Notes: generated by a model from the letters alone, not told the origin. A stretch of 64,000 bases of DNA from Fragilariopsis cylindrus CCMP1102 (GCA_900095095.1 FMBT01000295.1:124001-188000); one strand, 5' to 3'; positions 34,214 through 47,099 are shown, counted from the first letter of the stretch. Program-made: numbers and translations.

Positions 34214-34540
34214 ATGACACGGCATCATCAGATTTCATCTGCGTCACCACAATTGAAGATGAAGTGGCTAATATTCTTCTTCGTGGCTTCTTCTTCTGAT
34301 TGGATTTATTGCCCTCATCGGCGTTCTGGTTCTGGTTGTCAAGCTCTATCATCGTTGACGTCAACATCGACGTCCACTTCCGCATCCACATCTACATCTA
34401 CATCTTATTCGAGTACACCACTCGTATCCGCTTATTCAACATTAACTTTGACATCTGTGGGAAAATCACAATTGGCTGTTTTGGATGGAGCTGAATGGAA
34501 TTCTGTACAAAGCATACTGAATGACCAACAACAACAAGAC

Positions 34541-34572
<32 letters not shown>

Positions 34573-36335
34573 TACAATAAATTTCACCAAGTACGGTTAT
34601 ATGAAAATTGTGACAGGAAAAGATGAAGATAATCGTCGAATAGTTGCAATGCAATGTATGGATACTGATGACAATAATAATAAAAGGAATGATATTGTTT
34701 ATGAAGATTCCCTTGCTGTTATTCCACAAAAAGTTTCAGACGTAGATGCGATATCAACATATATTGCATCATTTTCTTCAATTCATTGTGCATTACCTAT
34801 AATAGAAGAAGAAGAAAATGTTGGAGGTAGAAAGGCAGTAGTACTAGGTTCAAGTGACTTGGCTTGTTTTTCTGCAGAAGGATTAGCATGTATGGGAATG
34901 GATGTATTTATGGTCAACAATAAAGGAAATGCTAATGTTAGAAAGAATATTGGAAAATGTAAGTAGTCAATGTACTGTATTCAATTAAATATAATATTTA
35001 AGAATCAGAAGTCAAATCGACGGCCAAAACTGCTGCTCTGCATCATTGTACACGTATGCTTTTTGTCATCAACGTCCGAATGGAATTTTTCGAGACAAAA
35101 ACAGGAGTACTGTACTCATAATATATTTCTTTTATCATATTTTCGTTACTTTTCCAAAAAATGACCGATATTCATCGTATCTTAATCAATATATAGTGCA
35201 AGTCATCAAACCAGCTGTTGGAGATTCAGATACAGCATTTTCATCTCATGTGGGTGAATTCGATTCTTTAGTTGATACAATAGGGAATGAAAAAAGTGAC
35301 GTCGGTAGGGTTTCACTTGGTGCTGAATCTACACTACAAATGCTTAAAAATCGACATAAATGTCACAAGTATGTATCTACAATGACTAATTCTCAAGATA
35401 TAATCGCAAGTGAGGGAATATTCGGTGGACCACGAAAAGCTGATGGGTATAGTGAAAAAATTGGCAATCCGTCATTTTTGATGAACAGTCGTGATAGTCA
35501 AGTAATACCACCACCGATGTCTATCGGTAATACAATAAAATTATTGATGGAGAAGGGTGTGGTATTTACAGAAAAACAACGTATTAAAGCATGTTCGAAA
35601 AAATCTGACGCGATCCGTGGTTGGTCCTTATCTGATTTTTGGGAACAAACATCGTGGCCACGAGATTCGTCTGGAATGGGTACAACACGATTTGGTCTCC
35701 CGGTGAGAGATGATCCCAATGACAACTATGATAGGTTTGGTTATGATGATGATGACGATGATGATGATGATGAATTTATGATTTCAGAAGCACCCTATCG
35801 AGAACAAAGGAATGTAAGAGTTATCTCTGTCGGTGACGACGAGGACGAGGTTGGTGAATTTTCTTCTTCTTCGACATCATCCTCCCATTCGCCAAATTTA
35901 AACAACAGAGCCATTCAGAATAATCCTTATGTAATAAATATAATGGACATTGATGGACTGGAAAGTGAAATCGTTAGTACCGAAAAGGATTGTATTATGT
36001 TTATGAGTGCCAGATTTTGTAAAACATGCAAGACTATTAATCCAGCCTTTACACGGATGGCACGAATCAACCAAGAAAGTAACGATGATAACGACAACAG
36101 TAATATTTCTTTTGTTAAGGCAGAAACTTCGGGTGCATCTGGAAAGGAACTAGCAAAACATGTTTCTGTACAAGCGGTACCAGCCTTCGTATTTATTCGG
36201 GACGGAAAAATATTAGGTCAAGCATCTGTTTCAAAATTACCCTCTAGAAAAATTGATACAGCTTTAAAACTTTTAGCAACCGGAGCTGATTGGGATTATA
36301 AACTGTTAGATGACGACACCGATCAAGACGAATGA
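34214..36335 (+). CDS. Rossmann-like oxidoreductase domain fused to thioredoxin
   Basis: Two exons, 34214-34958 and 35197-36335, around a 238-bp intron (GTAAGT, phase 1); the protein has 627 residues. A hydrophobic segment MKWLIFFFVAS near the N-terminus could start a signal peptide, followed by Ser/Thr repeats. Residues about 210-300 contain KAVVLGSSDLACFSAEGLA and MDVFMVNNKG, which resemble the strand-loop-helix of an NAD(P)-binding quinone-reductase fold but lack a GxGxxG motif. After acidic and Ser-rich linkers (an Asp run at about 432-440), the last 130 residues are a thioredoxin fold: FMSARFCKTCKTINPAF with a C-K-T-C active site, and QAVPAFVFIRDGK with the cis-Pro. Likely a plastid or secretory redox protein; the N-terminal domain may have lost catalysis. 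Confidence 0.75.
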
Positions 36336-36705
36336 AGAAAGTAAAATGGAATCTCCTGATATTCTTAAGAGTCAATGATGATAGCATAAATTTTTGTTTG
36401 TACTAATAGTTACGATTTCGCATTTTTAATATATATACTCTTTTTTTCATTGTAAATCGAGAAGTAGAACAACATGAAGCTTTTCTTGTTTCAGAAATAT
36501 GAATTTTAGAAGTAAAAGATAGTATTTTGTAGAATTGTGGCATATGCAGCTATGTAGAACCCCAAGAAGTACCTGTGTATTATTAATTATGCTTGAGTTC
36601 AAATCCATGGTGTATGCGTGCGTACGTGTGTGATAATACTACCAATTAAAAAGTGTTACTCCTACCAGACTACAAGTACACTATCTATACACATGGTACT
36701 CTCGA
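36336..36705. other. intergenic between convergent genes
   Basis: 370 bp with 3' flanks of two genes; nothing else recognised. Confidence 0.4.
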
Positions 36706-37236
36706 TCATGAGAGCGTAGTAGCTTCGCCATATTGTAAACCAGACTCGATAAAAAAATTATGAGAAATCTTGTGGATCCCATGATATGCAGTATTGTGCT
36801 TAGGAACAACAGCTATCGCATCAAATTTTCCTACTTCTATTAAGCCGGCATCAAGATCTAGTTCGTATGCTCTTTCTTCTTCGGATTTGTAACCAATCAC
36901 ATCGACTTCAACTCCCTGTTCAGAATTGGGAAACTTAATAACGTAACCATTGAAAGCTTTTGCTTGTCTAATAAATTGACACCAACCAGAAAAGTATTTC
37001 TTTCGGTTTGAATCTCCCCCCGCGATTCCTTTGATCAGTTCTTGGCGCCCACCGTTCTGCTTGAATTTGAAGCCTTGAATGGATCTTCCTGGACCAGCAC
37101 ACCAAAATCCTATTGCATTTTTGGGAATCTGTCCCTTTGAATAAAACAGCATCAATCTTCCGCCTGATAATGCCTCATAAACGAGGTAGCATCCCTCAGG
37201 ACCATCCAATTTATCTACCATTTCATCTTCTAACAT
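36706..37236 (-). CDS. conserved-looking protein of unknown function
   Basis: A single-exon 176-residue protein with balanced composition and no low complexity, unlike many neighbours. It has no signal peptide or membrane segment. Features include GCYLVYEALSGGRLMLFYS, a glycine-rich middle (CAGPGRSIQGF, KGIAGGDSNR) and a strand-rich second half (GYVIKFPNSEQGVEVDVIGY). The pattern suggests a compact beta-rich cytosolic domain. I do not recognise the family. It is divergent from the ABC transporter, 377 bp away. Confidence 0.7.
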   Translation of the reverse strand: MLEDEMVDKLDGPEGCYLVYEALSGGRLMLFYSKGQIPKNAIGFWCAGPGRSIQGFKFKQNGGRQELIKGIAGGDSNRKKYFSGWCQFIRQAKAFNGYVIKFPNSEQGVEVDVIGYKSEEERAYELDLDAGLIEVGKFDAIAVVPKHNTAYHGIHKISHNFFIESGLQYGEATTLS

Positions 37237-37613
37237 GATGTATTGTACTACTCTGCGTTTGAATATTTCAATAGCGATTGTCGTTCATGGTGGTGATGGT
37301 TAGCTTGGCTTTGTTCTTTGTACACTTCGTTCATGACAACATACCGGTACTAATACCGATCGCATTTTTAAATTTTTCACTATCCAACAACGAACGCAAT
37401 GCGCGCGCATCATCGGCAATGAAAAAGACCGCCTAGCTAGCAAAAGATCTATTGTTCTACAGGAATCTACAGTATCTTATTACTGCTGCACATCTGTTCT
37501 TTGACCCTCACACAGAAATAACCACTTATCGCTGTTATTGTTTTGTTTGATGCCTTTATCAGTTGTTGTGTCTCTATCGATTACTCGCCAGGTAATAGCA
37601 GTAAACTGAAGTT
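37237..37613. promoter_or_regulatory. divergent intergenic region (unknown gene / ABC transporter)
   Basis: 377 bp that must contain both promoters. It holds a palindromic GCGCGCGC-type patch near 37400. No defined site. Confidence 0.4.
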
Positions 37614-40600
37614 ATGGAGGCGGAGAATGACGACGAAGTCGAAGTCCAGTGGAAGGACGATGTCGATGCACGGAGTAGTGGCAGTAGTGGCGAAGAATCA
37701 ATATCGAAACAAGCTAGGAAAGAATTTGATCGTCCTGAATACAAAGAATTTATTGAAATCTTTTGTCGTCCTATTATTGTCCGTGATTTCGCTATCAAGA
37801 AGGATGCTACTGGCAACAGCAAGTTGCAAGTATCTACTAGTGATAATGGTGGAGCACGACCTCCGCCAAAGATGGCACCAACGTTTGCTTCTGCTATCGT
37901 AGGCGAATGGATTGCATCGAAAATTGGTCTAGGTGGGAGAACCCCCGTTGATCAAGATGATGCGATGACGTCTGGTTATAATAAATATATTGTGAATGAC
38001 GTCAATATACTACTTATTCCTGGTGAAGGAACCCTTCTTCTCGGTCCTAGCTCCAGTGGGAAAACAACACTTATGCGCACGCTTTATGATGTCATTGCCG
38101 GGAAAATTTCTTCCGCCGGTAAGGAGAAATTGGAAGGAACAGTTCATGTTGGAGCTACGGATATGATCCATTCTACACCAGAAACGAATTTAAGTAGATC
38201 TGCTGCATTCGTGGATCAAAGCGATCTTACTTTAGCTCCAATCCTTACTGTTGAGGAGACGGTGCGATTTTCTCGGGCATGTGCAGATGGGGATTTAGAC
38301 TTTATGGAAGAGTCCTTGGATGCATCGTTCAAGCTCACTGGATTAGATCATGTTACTGGTACTGTGGTTGGTGATTCGGATATCCGTGGAGTAAGCGGAG
38401 GTCAGAAAAGACGTGTAAAATTCTTGGAAATGGCGGTCGGAATGAACATCACAACATTATTTTTAGATGAAGTTACCAATGGATTAGATGCGGCAAGTGC
38501 TTTTTCTATTTGTAAGGTAATCCGAGAAGCATTCGAAACTATTAAAGAAATGGGTATCGTCTGCCTACTACAGCCATCGAATGATGTATTTGATACATTT
38601 CATAGACTCATTTTATTATCATCAAATGGACGGATCGTTTATTCTGGAAAGATAGAGGGCGCTGTGCCCCACTTTGAAAGTCTAGGTCTTGTTCGGCCTG
38701 AAGGAATGAATATACCTGAATTTTTACTAAAATGCGCTTCATCACCTACCGATTTTTGGGATCAAGAGAGTAAAGGGACGATTCCTGAAAACATATCAAC
38801 GCCTGCGAATATCGCAGAATTGTTTCTGAATTCTGATGCAGGACGTTCGCTTATAACTGAGATGGACCAGGTGGCAACAGAGGAGGAAGAAAATGCCGAA
38901 ATGATCAAGACTAAACAACAAGAATGGGGTCGCATCCCGGATTATGCCCAGCCATTTCATCGTCAAATTGCACTGCTCGTAGGTCGAGGCTTCAAGCTCG
39001 TCAAGAGAAACCCAACCACGCTAATGAGAGTAGCTACATCAATTATTCTTGGACGTGAGTTTCTAATTCTTTCTTTCCGATTCGCAATTGTTTTCTAGTT
39101 TTTTTTTTTTCTGCTGTGGAAAGTTTACCATCTTACTATTGTATCATCTTATTATCGTTTGCTGGTACTGACCTTTCTTCCTTACTCTGTACCGAAAGTT
39201 TTCGTTGGAACCCTTTTCTTGAATACAAGTAATGACGCAAAGGGTACATATTTGCGTGCGGGTTATGTCCTAACTGTGATTTTTATGGGATTTCTAAACG
39301 CATGCTTGGTTTCAATTGATGATCTATTTCATGATCGGATCACCTTCTATACCCATAGGAGAGCAACAGTAAGTTTGCCTCAAATGTTCCTTCAAATTCT
39401 GGCGAATACTCTTTTACATCTGAAAAAAATCGGATTATCTGTCTTTACTTACAATTTCTTTAATATTGAATTACAGTTTTACAGGACAGCATCGTACTAT
39501 ATATCTCAAGTTATTACGTCATTGCCTGTCGGTCAAATAGAGGCTTTCTTCCATTGCGTCTTGAGCTACTTCCTTGTTGGTATGAACGGCAACGGAGGTT
39601 GGGGGTTCTTCTATTTCTGGGCACTTTTTGCCTTATTAACTATGTGCGGTGCATCAATTTCAAGAATATTAGCGTACAGTCTGCCTTCACCAGACGTAGC
39701 ACAAAATCTTGGTCCTGCTGTCTTGCTCCTTTTTATCATGGGAGCCTGTTATTCTCCACAGTATAAAGACCTTCCTAGCTGGTTGCGTTGGGTAGCATGG
39801 ATTAGCCCCACTGCATATTGTTACGAAGGCGTGATCGTAGCCGAGGTAGCTGGACGTAATGTGCAAACAGAGTCGGGAGCCATGTCCGGAAGTATGTGGG
39901 CACAACAAAACCTTGGAATTCCCCGAATCCCATACTCCACAGCACCTTCTGGTCTCAGCAACGAAGGACTAATCATGGCATTCGATATATATATGCTCAT
40001 TATCTTGACAGTCGTATTTGAAGTAATAGGATGTTGTATGCTACATCATTCGCAGAAGTGGTATGGACCAAACACTCAGCGATATCAAGTGTCATCGGGT
40101 ATGGCTTTAATGGCTCCACCCTGGAAAAGTTCTGATACTGACGCTCCCGCTACTACTGAGGTCGATACAGGTGACGTTGTCGATGAAAACTCACCTATCC
40201 CTTCTGCTCCACCGGCTCATCTTACCGCTAGAGATACTGTCTACGAGGTGGATGTAGCTATTGTAGAGGAAGATGAGTCGACAACTAAGAATAGCTCAGT
40301 GCTTGACGATGAGCCAGTTAACGCTATCATTACGACTAGAGAATACGGTCAGAAAGGAAGAGGTGCTGCCAAAGAATGGGCTATTAAGAGAACTATCGGG
40401 GAGGGTGCTCTCAGTTCTTACCACAGCATTTCGGAACGAACATCAAAGTCTGAGGCTGCCAGTGTAGAGGAGCCTTCTGAGAAGATCGCTGACTTAAAAC
40501 CCCCCGAGCCTGGACGTCTGAGACTTCTTAGTGGAATAACTGCCTCATTTGAGCCAGGGACTATGACTGCTTTGATGGGCTCAAGTGGGGCTGGAAAGAG

Positions 40601-42450
40601 TACTTTGTTAGATGTTTTGGCAGGTTACAAGACGGGAGGGCATATCCAAGGAAAGATCAACATTAACGGACACCCTAAAACAGACCAAAGTTGGCAGGCT
40701 ATTGTAGGATACTGCGAACAAGGTGAGTGAATTGATCCCTAAGCTGTTGCATCTCAACAGTCTTTCTAATTGAATATCATACTGTAATCTGACAGAAAAT
40801 AAATCTTTCCTTTTTGAATTGCGTTCTATAAAATCTTGTGTACACTAAGTCGATCTACACAATCCTGCGATGACTGTACGTGAATCCCTTGTTTTTGCGG
40901 CGCGTATGAGGCTGCGGCCATATTCCATCCAAGATTCGGCAAAGATTGAATTTGCTGGAAAAATTATCAAATTACTTGATTTAAATGAGTTTGCCGACAT
41001 GCTTGTTGGCGATGAAGCTAGTGGCGAAGGGCTACCGAAGCATGCGCGAAAGAGATTGACAGTAGGTGTGGAACTGGCAAGTAATCCATCTATTCTGTTT
41101 GCAGATGAGCCGACAAGTGGTCTTGATTCATTGAGTGCTTCTGTAGTTGTGGCTTCTCTCGAAAGGGCCGCAAGGCAGGAGGGACTCACAGTTGTATGTA
41201 CGATTCATCAACCATCAAGAAGTGTGTTTGAGTCATTCGACAACCTTTTGCTCCTTCGAAAAGGAGGAGTTTGTGTGTACAATGGCAAAATTGCAAATCT
41301 TGATCAGTACATGCAGTCTGCTCCAAATGGAGAAGAATATGCTATGCCGGATGAAGTAAATCCAGCAGATCATATTCTCGAGGTCTTCTGCGGTCCTTTT
41401 GGAGAAAAGCAGGACTGGGCGGATCTTTTTAGGAAGTCTGACATGGCAACTGCAGCTTCGAAAAGTTTCGATTCATGTGGTTGCTCATACTGTCAAGGTG
41501 GTGAGATATGTGTTGATTCCCATTCCCAAAGCTTCATGTCAGAGCTTTACATTGTTTTTCAGCGGCAAATGCTTGCTCATTGGCGTACTCCAACGTATAT
41601 GGCCATTCGATTTTGGTGGACAGTCATTGCAAACATAATGACGGGAGCAATATACTTCCAAGCATCAACCAAATCGGATAACGCCGTTACTAACACTACA
41701 AATATTATCGGAGCCATTTTTTTCTATGTTAACATAGGGACCATGTCAATTATGTCAGCAGTTGTTCCTCTTAGTAAGTATTGCACAAAGTTTTGAAAAT
41801 TGCAACCACATTTATTTCACTAGGATGCTAACTAACATTATCTTGTGTATGTGTGCGTGTTTGCTTCTTTATTTGTTCTTCCGTCAGTTTCCGAGAGAGC
41901 AGTTTTCTATCGTGAGATAGCGTCAGGAACATACCGGAAGGCAGTTTATGGGCTGGCAGTCCAACTTGCAGAGCTGCCCTTCAACGTTGGTTGTGCTATC
42001 ATATCATTTGTTATTTTTTACTTTATGGTTGGTCTGAAACTTGAGGGAGAACGTATTGGTTATTTTGTTCTGATGGCCATCGGAACGAACTGGATCATGC
42101 CAACTTTTGGTCAATTGTTCGCCTTTCTTTCTCCGAATATTGGTGCAGCTGTCGGTTACGGTGCATTATCGCAGATGGTCTTTACACTGACAATGGGATT
42201 TCTAATTCCACCGTCTGATATTCCTCCGTGGTTTATTTGGATTTACTGGATTAACCCACTCCGTTATATTTTACAAGGTATGGTTTCCAATGAGATTGGT
42301 GGGTCTCCAGAAGGTGATCAAATTCTTAATGCTCTCTCTTGGTCATTCGATGATAGGTGGTGGTATTGTCTTGCTGCTGTCGCGATGTTTGGAATTGCTG
42401 GTGGTGTTGGCATCCTTGCAGCGACACGTATCAGCTGGTTGCAGCGATAA
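37614..42450 (+). CDS. full-size ABCG (PDR-type) ABC transporter
   Basis: Five exons: 37614-39054, 39199-39368, 39477-40722, 40850-41773 and 41888-42450. All introns are GT-AG, 108-144 bp. The product has 1,447 residues in the NBD-TMD-NBD-TMD order of pleiotropic drug resistance pumps. NBD1 has Walker A GPSSSGKT (144-151), signature VSGGQ (260-264) and Walker B LFLDE. NBD2 has Walker A GSSGAGKST (905-913) and Walker B ILFADE (about 1034-1039), but a degenerate signature, GLPKHARKR in place of LSGGQ, as is usual for PDR proteins. Each TMD has about six helices; motifs ITFYTHRRATFYR and ISERAVFYRE mark their starts. It likely exports lipophilic compounds or lipids across the plasma membrane. 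Intron 2 is 108 bp and open in frame, so retention would add 36 residues. Confidence 0.93.
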
Positions 42451-42559
42451 GTCATTCGATACCACGTCGCTAATTATTCTATAAAGAGCCAAGTAGATAT
42501 TCTATGATAAAGGTATATTTATAATGATACAATTAATTAATATGATAAGAATAACACAA

Positions 42560-43235
42560 TCAATAACCAACTTCAGGCTCCGTTATCAGCTCTCGGTGTC
42601 TACGTCGAATACTACGTTCTTGATTTTTTGTCCAATTTGTGTCATTACTTGTGTAAATAGCTCCTATAGAAGCAGAGAGGAACATCAGTTCCGATAGAAC
42701 AAGCCATGTACCACCATGTCCCCATGAACAGCCTTCTACTTCACATATTGCGTTGTTTTTCGCTGTGTATACCATGAGAAGGCAAAATTGAATGACTCCA
42801 CCAATCATACTGAGTACGATATCATTGTAGGGGATTTTATGTATTAAATTATGAATTATAATCATTGGTAGAAAAAGGAGACCAAGAACCAAAGCAGTTT
42901 TTGCGGCGGTCGTTGCTACACCAAGTGCATGGTCTTCCAAATCGACAAATGTTGTACAATCGCCGCCTTCATCCTTGTACTTCGTCAGACCAAGAGAGCT
43001 CCCTTCATATCTAAGTAGATCACATGTCGATAATGTGAAGAAGTTCATAATCACTATTATTTCAATAAAAATTGAGACAATCAGTTAATTTTTGAATGTG
43101 AGAATATAAAGTGTCACAAGATTTTAAGTAATAATTTTATCCAAGGATTCATTCAACCTGACTTTTCTTCTTACCTCCAATAGAAGCGAGTCCAATGACG
43201 GAGACCTGAGATTTCTTTGTATTTACGGAATTCAT
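42560..43235 (-). CDS. four-TM (tetraspan-like) membrane protein
   Basis: Two exons: 43175-43235 and 42560-43053, joined over a 121-bp intron (GTAAG donor, phase 1), giving 184 residues. Splicing completes the first membrane helix, VSVIGLASIG plus VIMNFFTL, which is the main support for exon 1. Three more helices follow: around TALVLGLLFLPMIII, IVLSMIGGVIQFCLLMV and WLVLSELMFLSASIGAIY. The outer loops contain Cys residues (GGDCTTF, CEVEGCSW). The C-terminus is basic then acidic (IRRRHREL, EPEVGY). The layout resembles claudin/tetraspan-type proteins seen in large numbers in diatoms. Function unknown. The start at 43235 is the nearest ATG; an in-frame ATG lies further upstream. Confidence 0.7.
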
Positions 43236-43871
43236 GATGATTTTTGCTTTTCGACTTTTCAATATTATCTTATCTACGAAGTAATTCTGGTTATGATGGC
43301 AATGCAAATCCGATCGATTGTTGATCATCGTTCGAGAAATACGGTACAGGTGAGATTTTATGTTTGATTTTCGATTCTTTTTTCCAATCGTAGTTTTACA
43401 ACACAACTAATCTTGCAAGACCCAACGCATGAACGCATGAACTGTGACAACCTAAATAAGAATGCTTTTCAATAATTTTAATCAGATGAGTCCAATATTT
43501 AGTACATATTTAGTCATAATTGATGAAAGATCTGACAAAGCAAATTCAAAAAAAGCGTGCTAAGAGGAAGGAATCGTCAATCAAACAAAATGAGAGGAGC
43601 AGGCAACAACAGCGGTGCAACGGTACGTACGGCAGCAACATAAACACTACAATAGCTCTGTTTTAATAACTTCACACAACAAAACACTAAACAAGGCAGT
43701 AAACAATCTAACAATCCAAGTTCAATTCAGACTTTGGAGAGACGAGATAAACAGATTTAGACTAGGAAGTGCCGTTTACCTGACATTTAAAAAGCTCTTG
43801 TGCTTTTGCTCATCGTTTCTAGCCCAGATAATAGTACAGTACATTCAACAGTCATTAATTCTTATCACATC
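43236..43871. promoter_or_regulatory. divergent intergenic region
   Basis: 636 bp between the four-TM gene and the helicase-associated-domain gene, read outward. Both promoters should lie here. No element recognised. Confidence 0.4.
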
Positions 43872-45498
43872 ATGAGCGACGCACCACCCGCCGAGGATCA
43901 TACCAGTCTCGAAATCAATGCTACTACTAATCCTGACACGTCAGTAGAGGGTATCGTTGAAGCAGCACCAGAAGTAGTAGGAGAAGGAAAAGAAGAGGAT
44001 ACTGCTGTAGACGAAACGACGAAGAAGGAAGAAGACGAGGTGGAAGCTCCCGCAGTATTAGCACCCGAAGATTCAATTCCCACTCAAGAGGGAGATGCCA
44101 CAGCACCTCCACCTCAAGACGCTACCGTTACCGAAACGGACGCAAATGCTGCTATGGGGGAGAAATCAGAAGGCAATCTCGAAGAATCGACTGAGGCCGT
44201 CGTCGGGAAGGAGACTACTACTCCCGCTAAAGAAACCAAAAAACGCGTCCGTCGTGTTGGTAAGACACCCACTCGAAAGATGGCCAGGATAGTAAAAAAT
44301 GAAGAACCAATCCCCATGGATGTTGACGCTGCTCATGCACCTGCGGAGGGAACAGCATCAGCTGCTGCTGATGCTGGAACTACACCTTCTGGGAATGGTG
44401 TTTCAGATGGACTCAAACCCACTGATGAGCCGGCAGACGCAGAAAACAATACGACTATTGATGGTGCCGACGCACCAATGGATGCTGCTATGGAATCTGC
44501 TGCTGTTGCTGCTACCACCACCACGCCGAATCAACAGGCGAAACTCCTTACCCCCACAGATCATCAGAAAGTACTTTCCAAGCATGATGAAAAATGGAAT
44601 GGGATGTTTGTAAAGCTTTTAGAATTCAAAGAAAAGAACAAAAATACATTGGTTCCGCAATGCTACAATCAGGATGCGCGGTTGGGTAGATGGGTACATT
44701 ATCAGAGAGTTGAGTATTGGATTTTTCAACAGACTGGAACTGCGAAGATTACTGAAGAACGAATTGGAAGACTTGATGCAATTGATTTTGAGTGGGATCC
44801 TCAAAAGGCACAATGGGAAAAGATGTTTGAAAAATTAAAGGAGGTAAGTGGGAATATATTATATTGTCACTTTGACGTAGTCGTACCTTTTGCGTCGGAG
44901 ACAAGGTTGTACTGTAGCCAAAATTGAATGTATCCCAATATTGTCTCACATTTTATTTTCTCGTCCATATTCTCTCGACTGAATGTTGAATCTATCTTAC
45001 AACTTTTAGTACAAGGCGGTAGAAAGTCATTGCAGGGTACCAAAGGGTTACGAAAAAGATTGGGAGCTAGCAAATTGGGTACGAAACCAGCGTTTAGAGC
45101 AGGCAAATCTGAGTAAGCCAGGGAAAAAATCACGAATGACTCCAGAACGTTTCAAACTTTTAGATGATATGGGATTCAAATGGTCCATAGCTACTCCCGC
45201 CAGGGCAAACAGGAATAGTGGAAGAAAGAAAAGCGGCAAAGTCGGCGATGAACAGAAGGAGGATAGCGCTCCAATCAATTCGGAAGAAGTTACTGCTGAC
45301 GAGAAATCAGCAGGCGAATCGACGATGGTAGAAGGACAAGTCCCGACCGAAACCTTTGTCGATAGTTTAAATGCTGTGGCGAATGAAGTAGTAGTAGCAA
45401 CAGACGAAACAATCGCTCAAGGTATCGTCCCAGAAGAAAATCCAGACGAGAAAGTTTCCATCAGTGCTGCTGAACTGGCGGTACATGTAGAAGTTTAA
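43872..45498 (+). CDS. helicase-associated (HA) domain protein with acidic tails
   Basis: Two exons, 43872-44843 and 45010-45498, with a 166-bp intron (GTAAGT, phase 0), giving 486 residues. Residues 1-235 are disordered, rich in Glu, Ala, Thr and Pro, with a basic KKRVRRVGKTPTRK stretch that looks like a nuclear signal. Two helicase-associated repeats follow. HA1 (about 241-309) has KWNGMF, LVPQCY, LGRWVHYQR and DAIDFEW. HA2 (about 315-379) has YKAVESHCRVP, LANWVRNQR and DDMGFKW. The intron splits HA2 near its start. HA repeats are multiplied in diatoms and are thought to bind nucleic acid. No helicase motor is present. The C-terminus is acidic again. A chromatin or transcription role is a guess. 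Confidence 0.85.
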
Positions 45499-47099
45499 TG
45501 TCAGTTATCTCTATATTTGTACTTCAAAATTTCCATTACACGGTTGGCTTTTAGGGAACTTAGCTGCTTTGAAAATGAACTTTTGAACGATCAAGAGAAG
45601 TAAACAGTAAAAAGGAAATGCGAAAGAAATCATAGTAATTGATTGTGTCTATGGTATTAAATCAACAAATAAATAGTTATATAACAAAAGTTATTTCATT
45701 ATATAAGCAATGGCATATCTTCCCCTTTTTGCAGTTTGCTCTGCTTTATCTTTATGATGATGGAGGACAAGTCCTTTAATTTATCATTAATAATGTATGT
45801 ATATATTGTGGATTTATAGAAAATTTGAAAACAAATCACTGGATACAAATAGATGACAGAATCACCCTGCCAGTCTGGAAATAGAATGCCAAGTGCTACC
45901 ATTGCTCCTATAGCTTGGACTCCACCTCTTGCTCCAATCAATGGGAACTTCAGCTGGAAAATATTTACTATACTATAGATCAGAAGCAATCTAACCAAAT
46001 GCAGACAAAAAAATTGAATAAGAAGAGGGACTTGACAGCTTGGTAAAACTCATCACTTCCAAGCAACAATAGTAGCTCTTTGACATCAATAATGTTTCTA
46101 TCAACAACCCTGAGGAGATTGTGAATAAATATCTAACAATAAAACTTCCCTCTAAGGAGTGGGAGCGAAACCTCACCACATGTTCAACAACATTTATTTG
46201 GTTTTGTTATGCACACACTTTAAGAGCTAATTTCTATGTAAATATGTATAGCAGACTATTATGTCTTTAAACTCGTCTCTGTTAAGTTAGAGAGATCTAA
46301 CACACTTTGGTAGACCAATATTGCCTCAATAGAACTGTAGAATGTAAAGTATATACCTTGTGTTCAAGCAATTATATTTTTGTTTCTTTTTAGATAAAAC
46401 AGGATGAATAATTGTAATATATATGAACAATATCCTGTCTGGTGATTGGTGTTTTGTAAGTAGAGCAGGATGGGATAAATTTAGGCTCCTGTTCAAAGTT
46501 TCATGGTCCCATTGAAAGGGTTACTTTGTTGTCTTTGCCGTCAGTATCGCCATTGCATAATCTATATTATCATGTTGCAGTTGCTGATTTAATGATTTTG
46601 CTTTGAATTGGGTTGACCATTAATTGTCTTGACTGTCCACCAACCTCCGCTCCACCACCACAAATATATTTTGTGCTGATCAAAGGGAAGCCAAATTGCG
46701 AAGAGATGCGATTTGGCGGACTGATTTGGACGTGTGATACATACATCTGACGATTGAAACGTCTGTATTATTTTTCCGTGTTTGTTTGACTTTGATTTGA
46801 TGATCAGCACCTGTGGTAAATTCAATAATGCCAATACGTTTTCAATTCGATCATTGCTGTATGCTAGCCTACTACTAGTACTAGTAATAGTATCGAACAA
46901 CGCGACAATCTGTACGAGCGCGTCGTCGTAAGCATTGCATTGTGTTTGTTCGTGTGGCATTCCACGGTTGTCAATTTATTTCTATTGTGAACATTGTAAA
47001 TTGTGAATGATCATTACTGTAATTATAATTATCAAAAACAATCCAACACAATCTTCACCATAATTCTCATCTTGATAGAGAGATCTCATAACGCTAATC
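45499..47099. other. long intergenic region with possible coding relics
   Basis: 1.6 kb between two plus-strand genes. On the minus strand 45699-45960 encodes a hydrophobic stretch with FPLIGARGGVQAIGAMVALG preceded by an acceptor-like CAG. A region near 46010-46180 has another open stretch. These could be remnants of a membrane-protein gene or mobile DNA. They carry no start, no partner exon and no family match I can name. Confidence 0.35.

Noticed and set aside
36540-36625. GAGTTCAAATCC resembling a tRNA T-loop
   Set aside because: The flanking bases do not form acceptor, D or anticodon stems.
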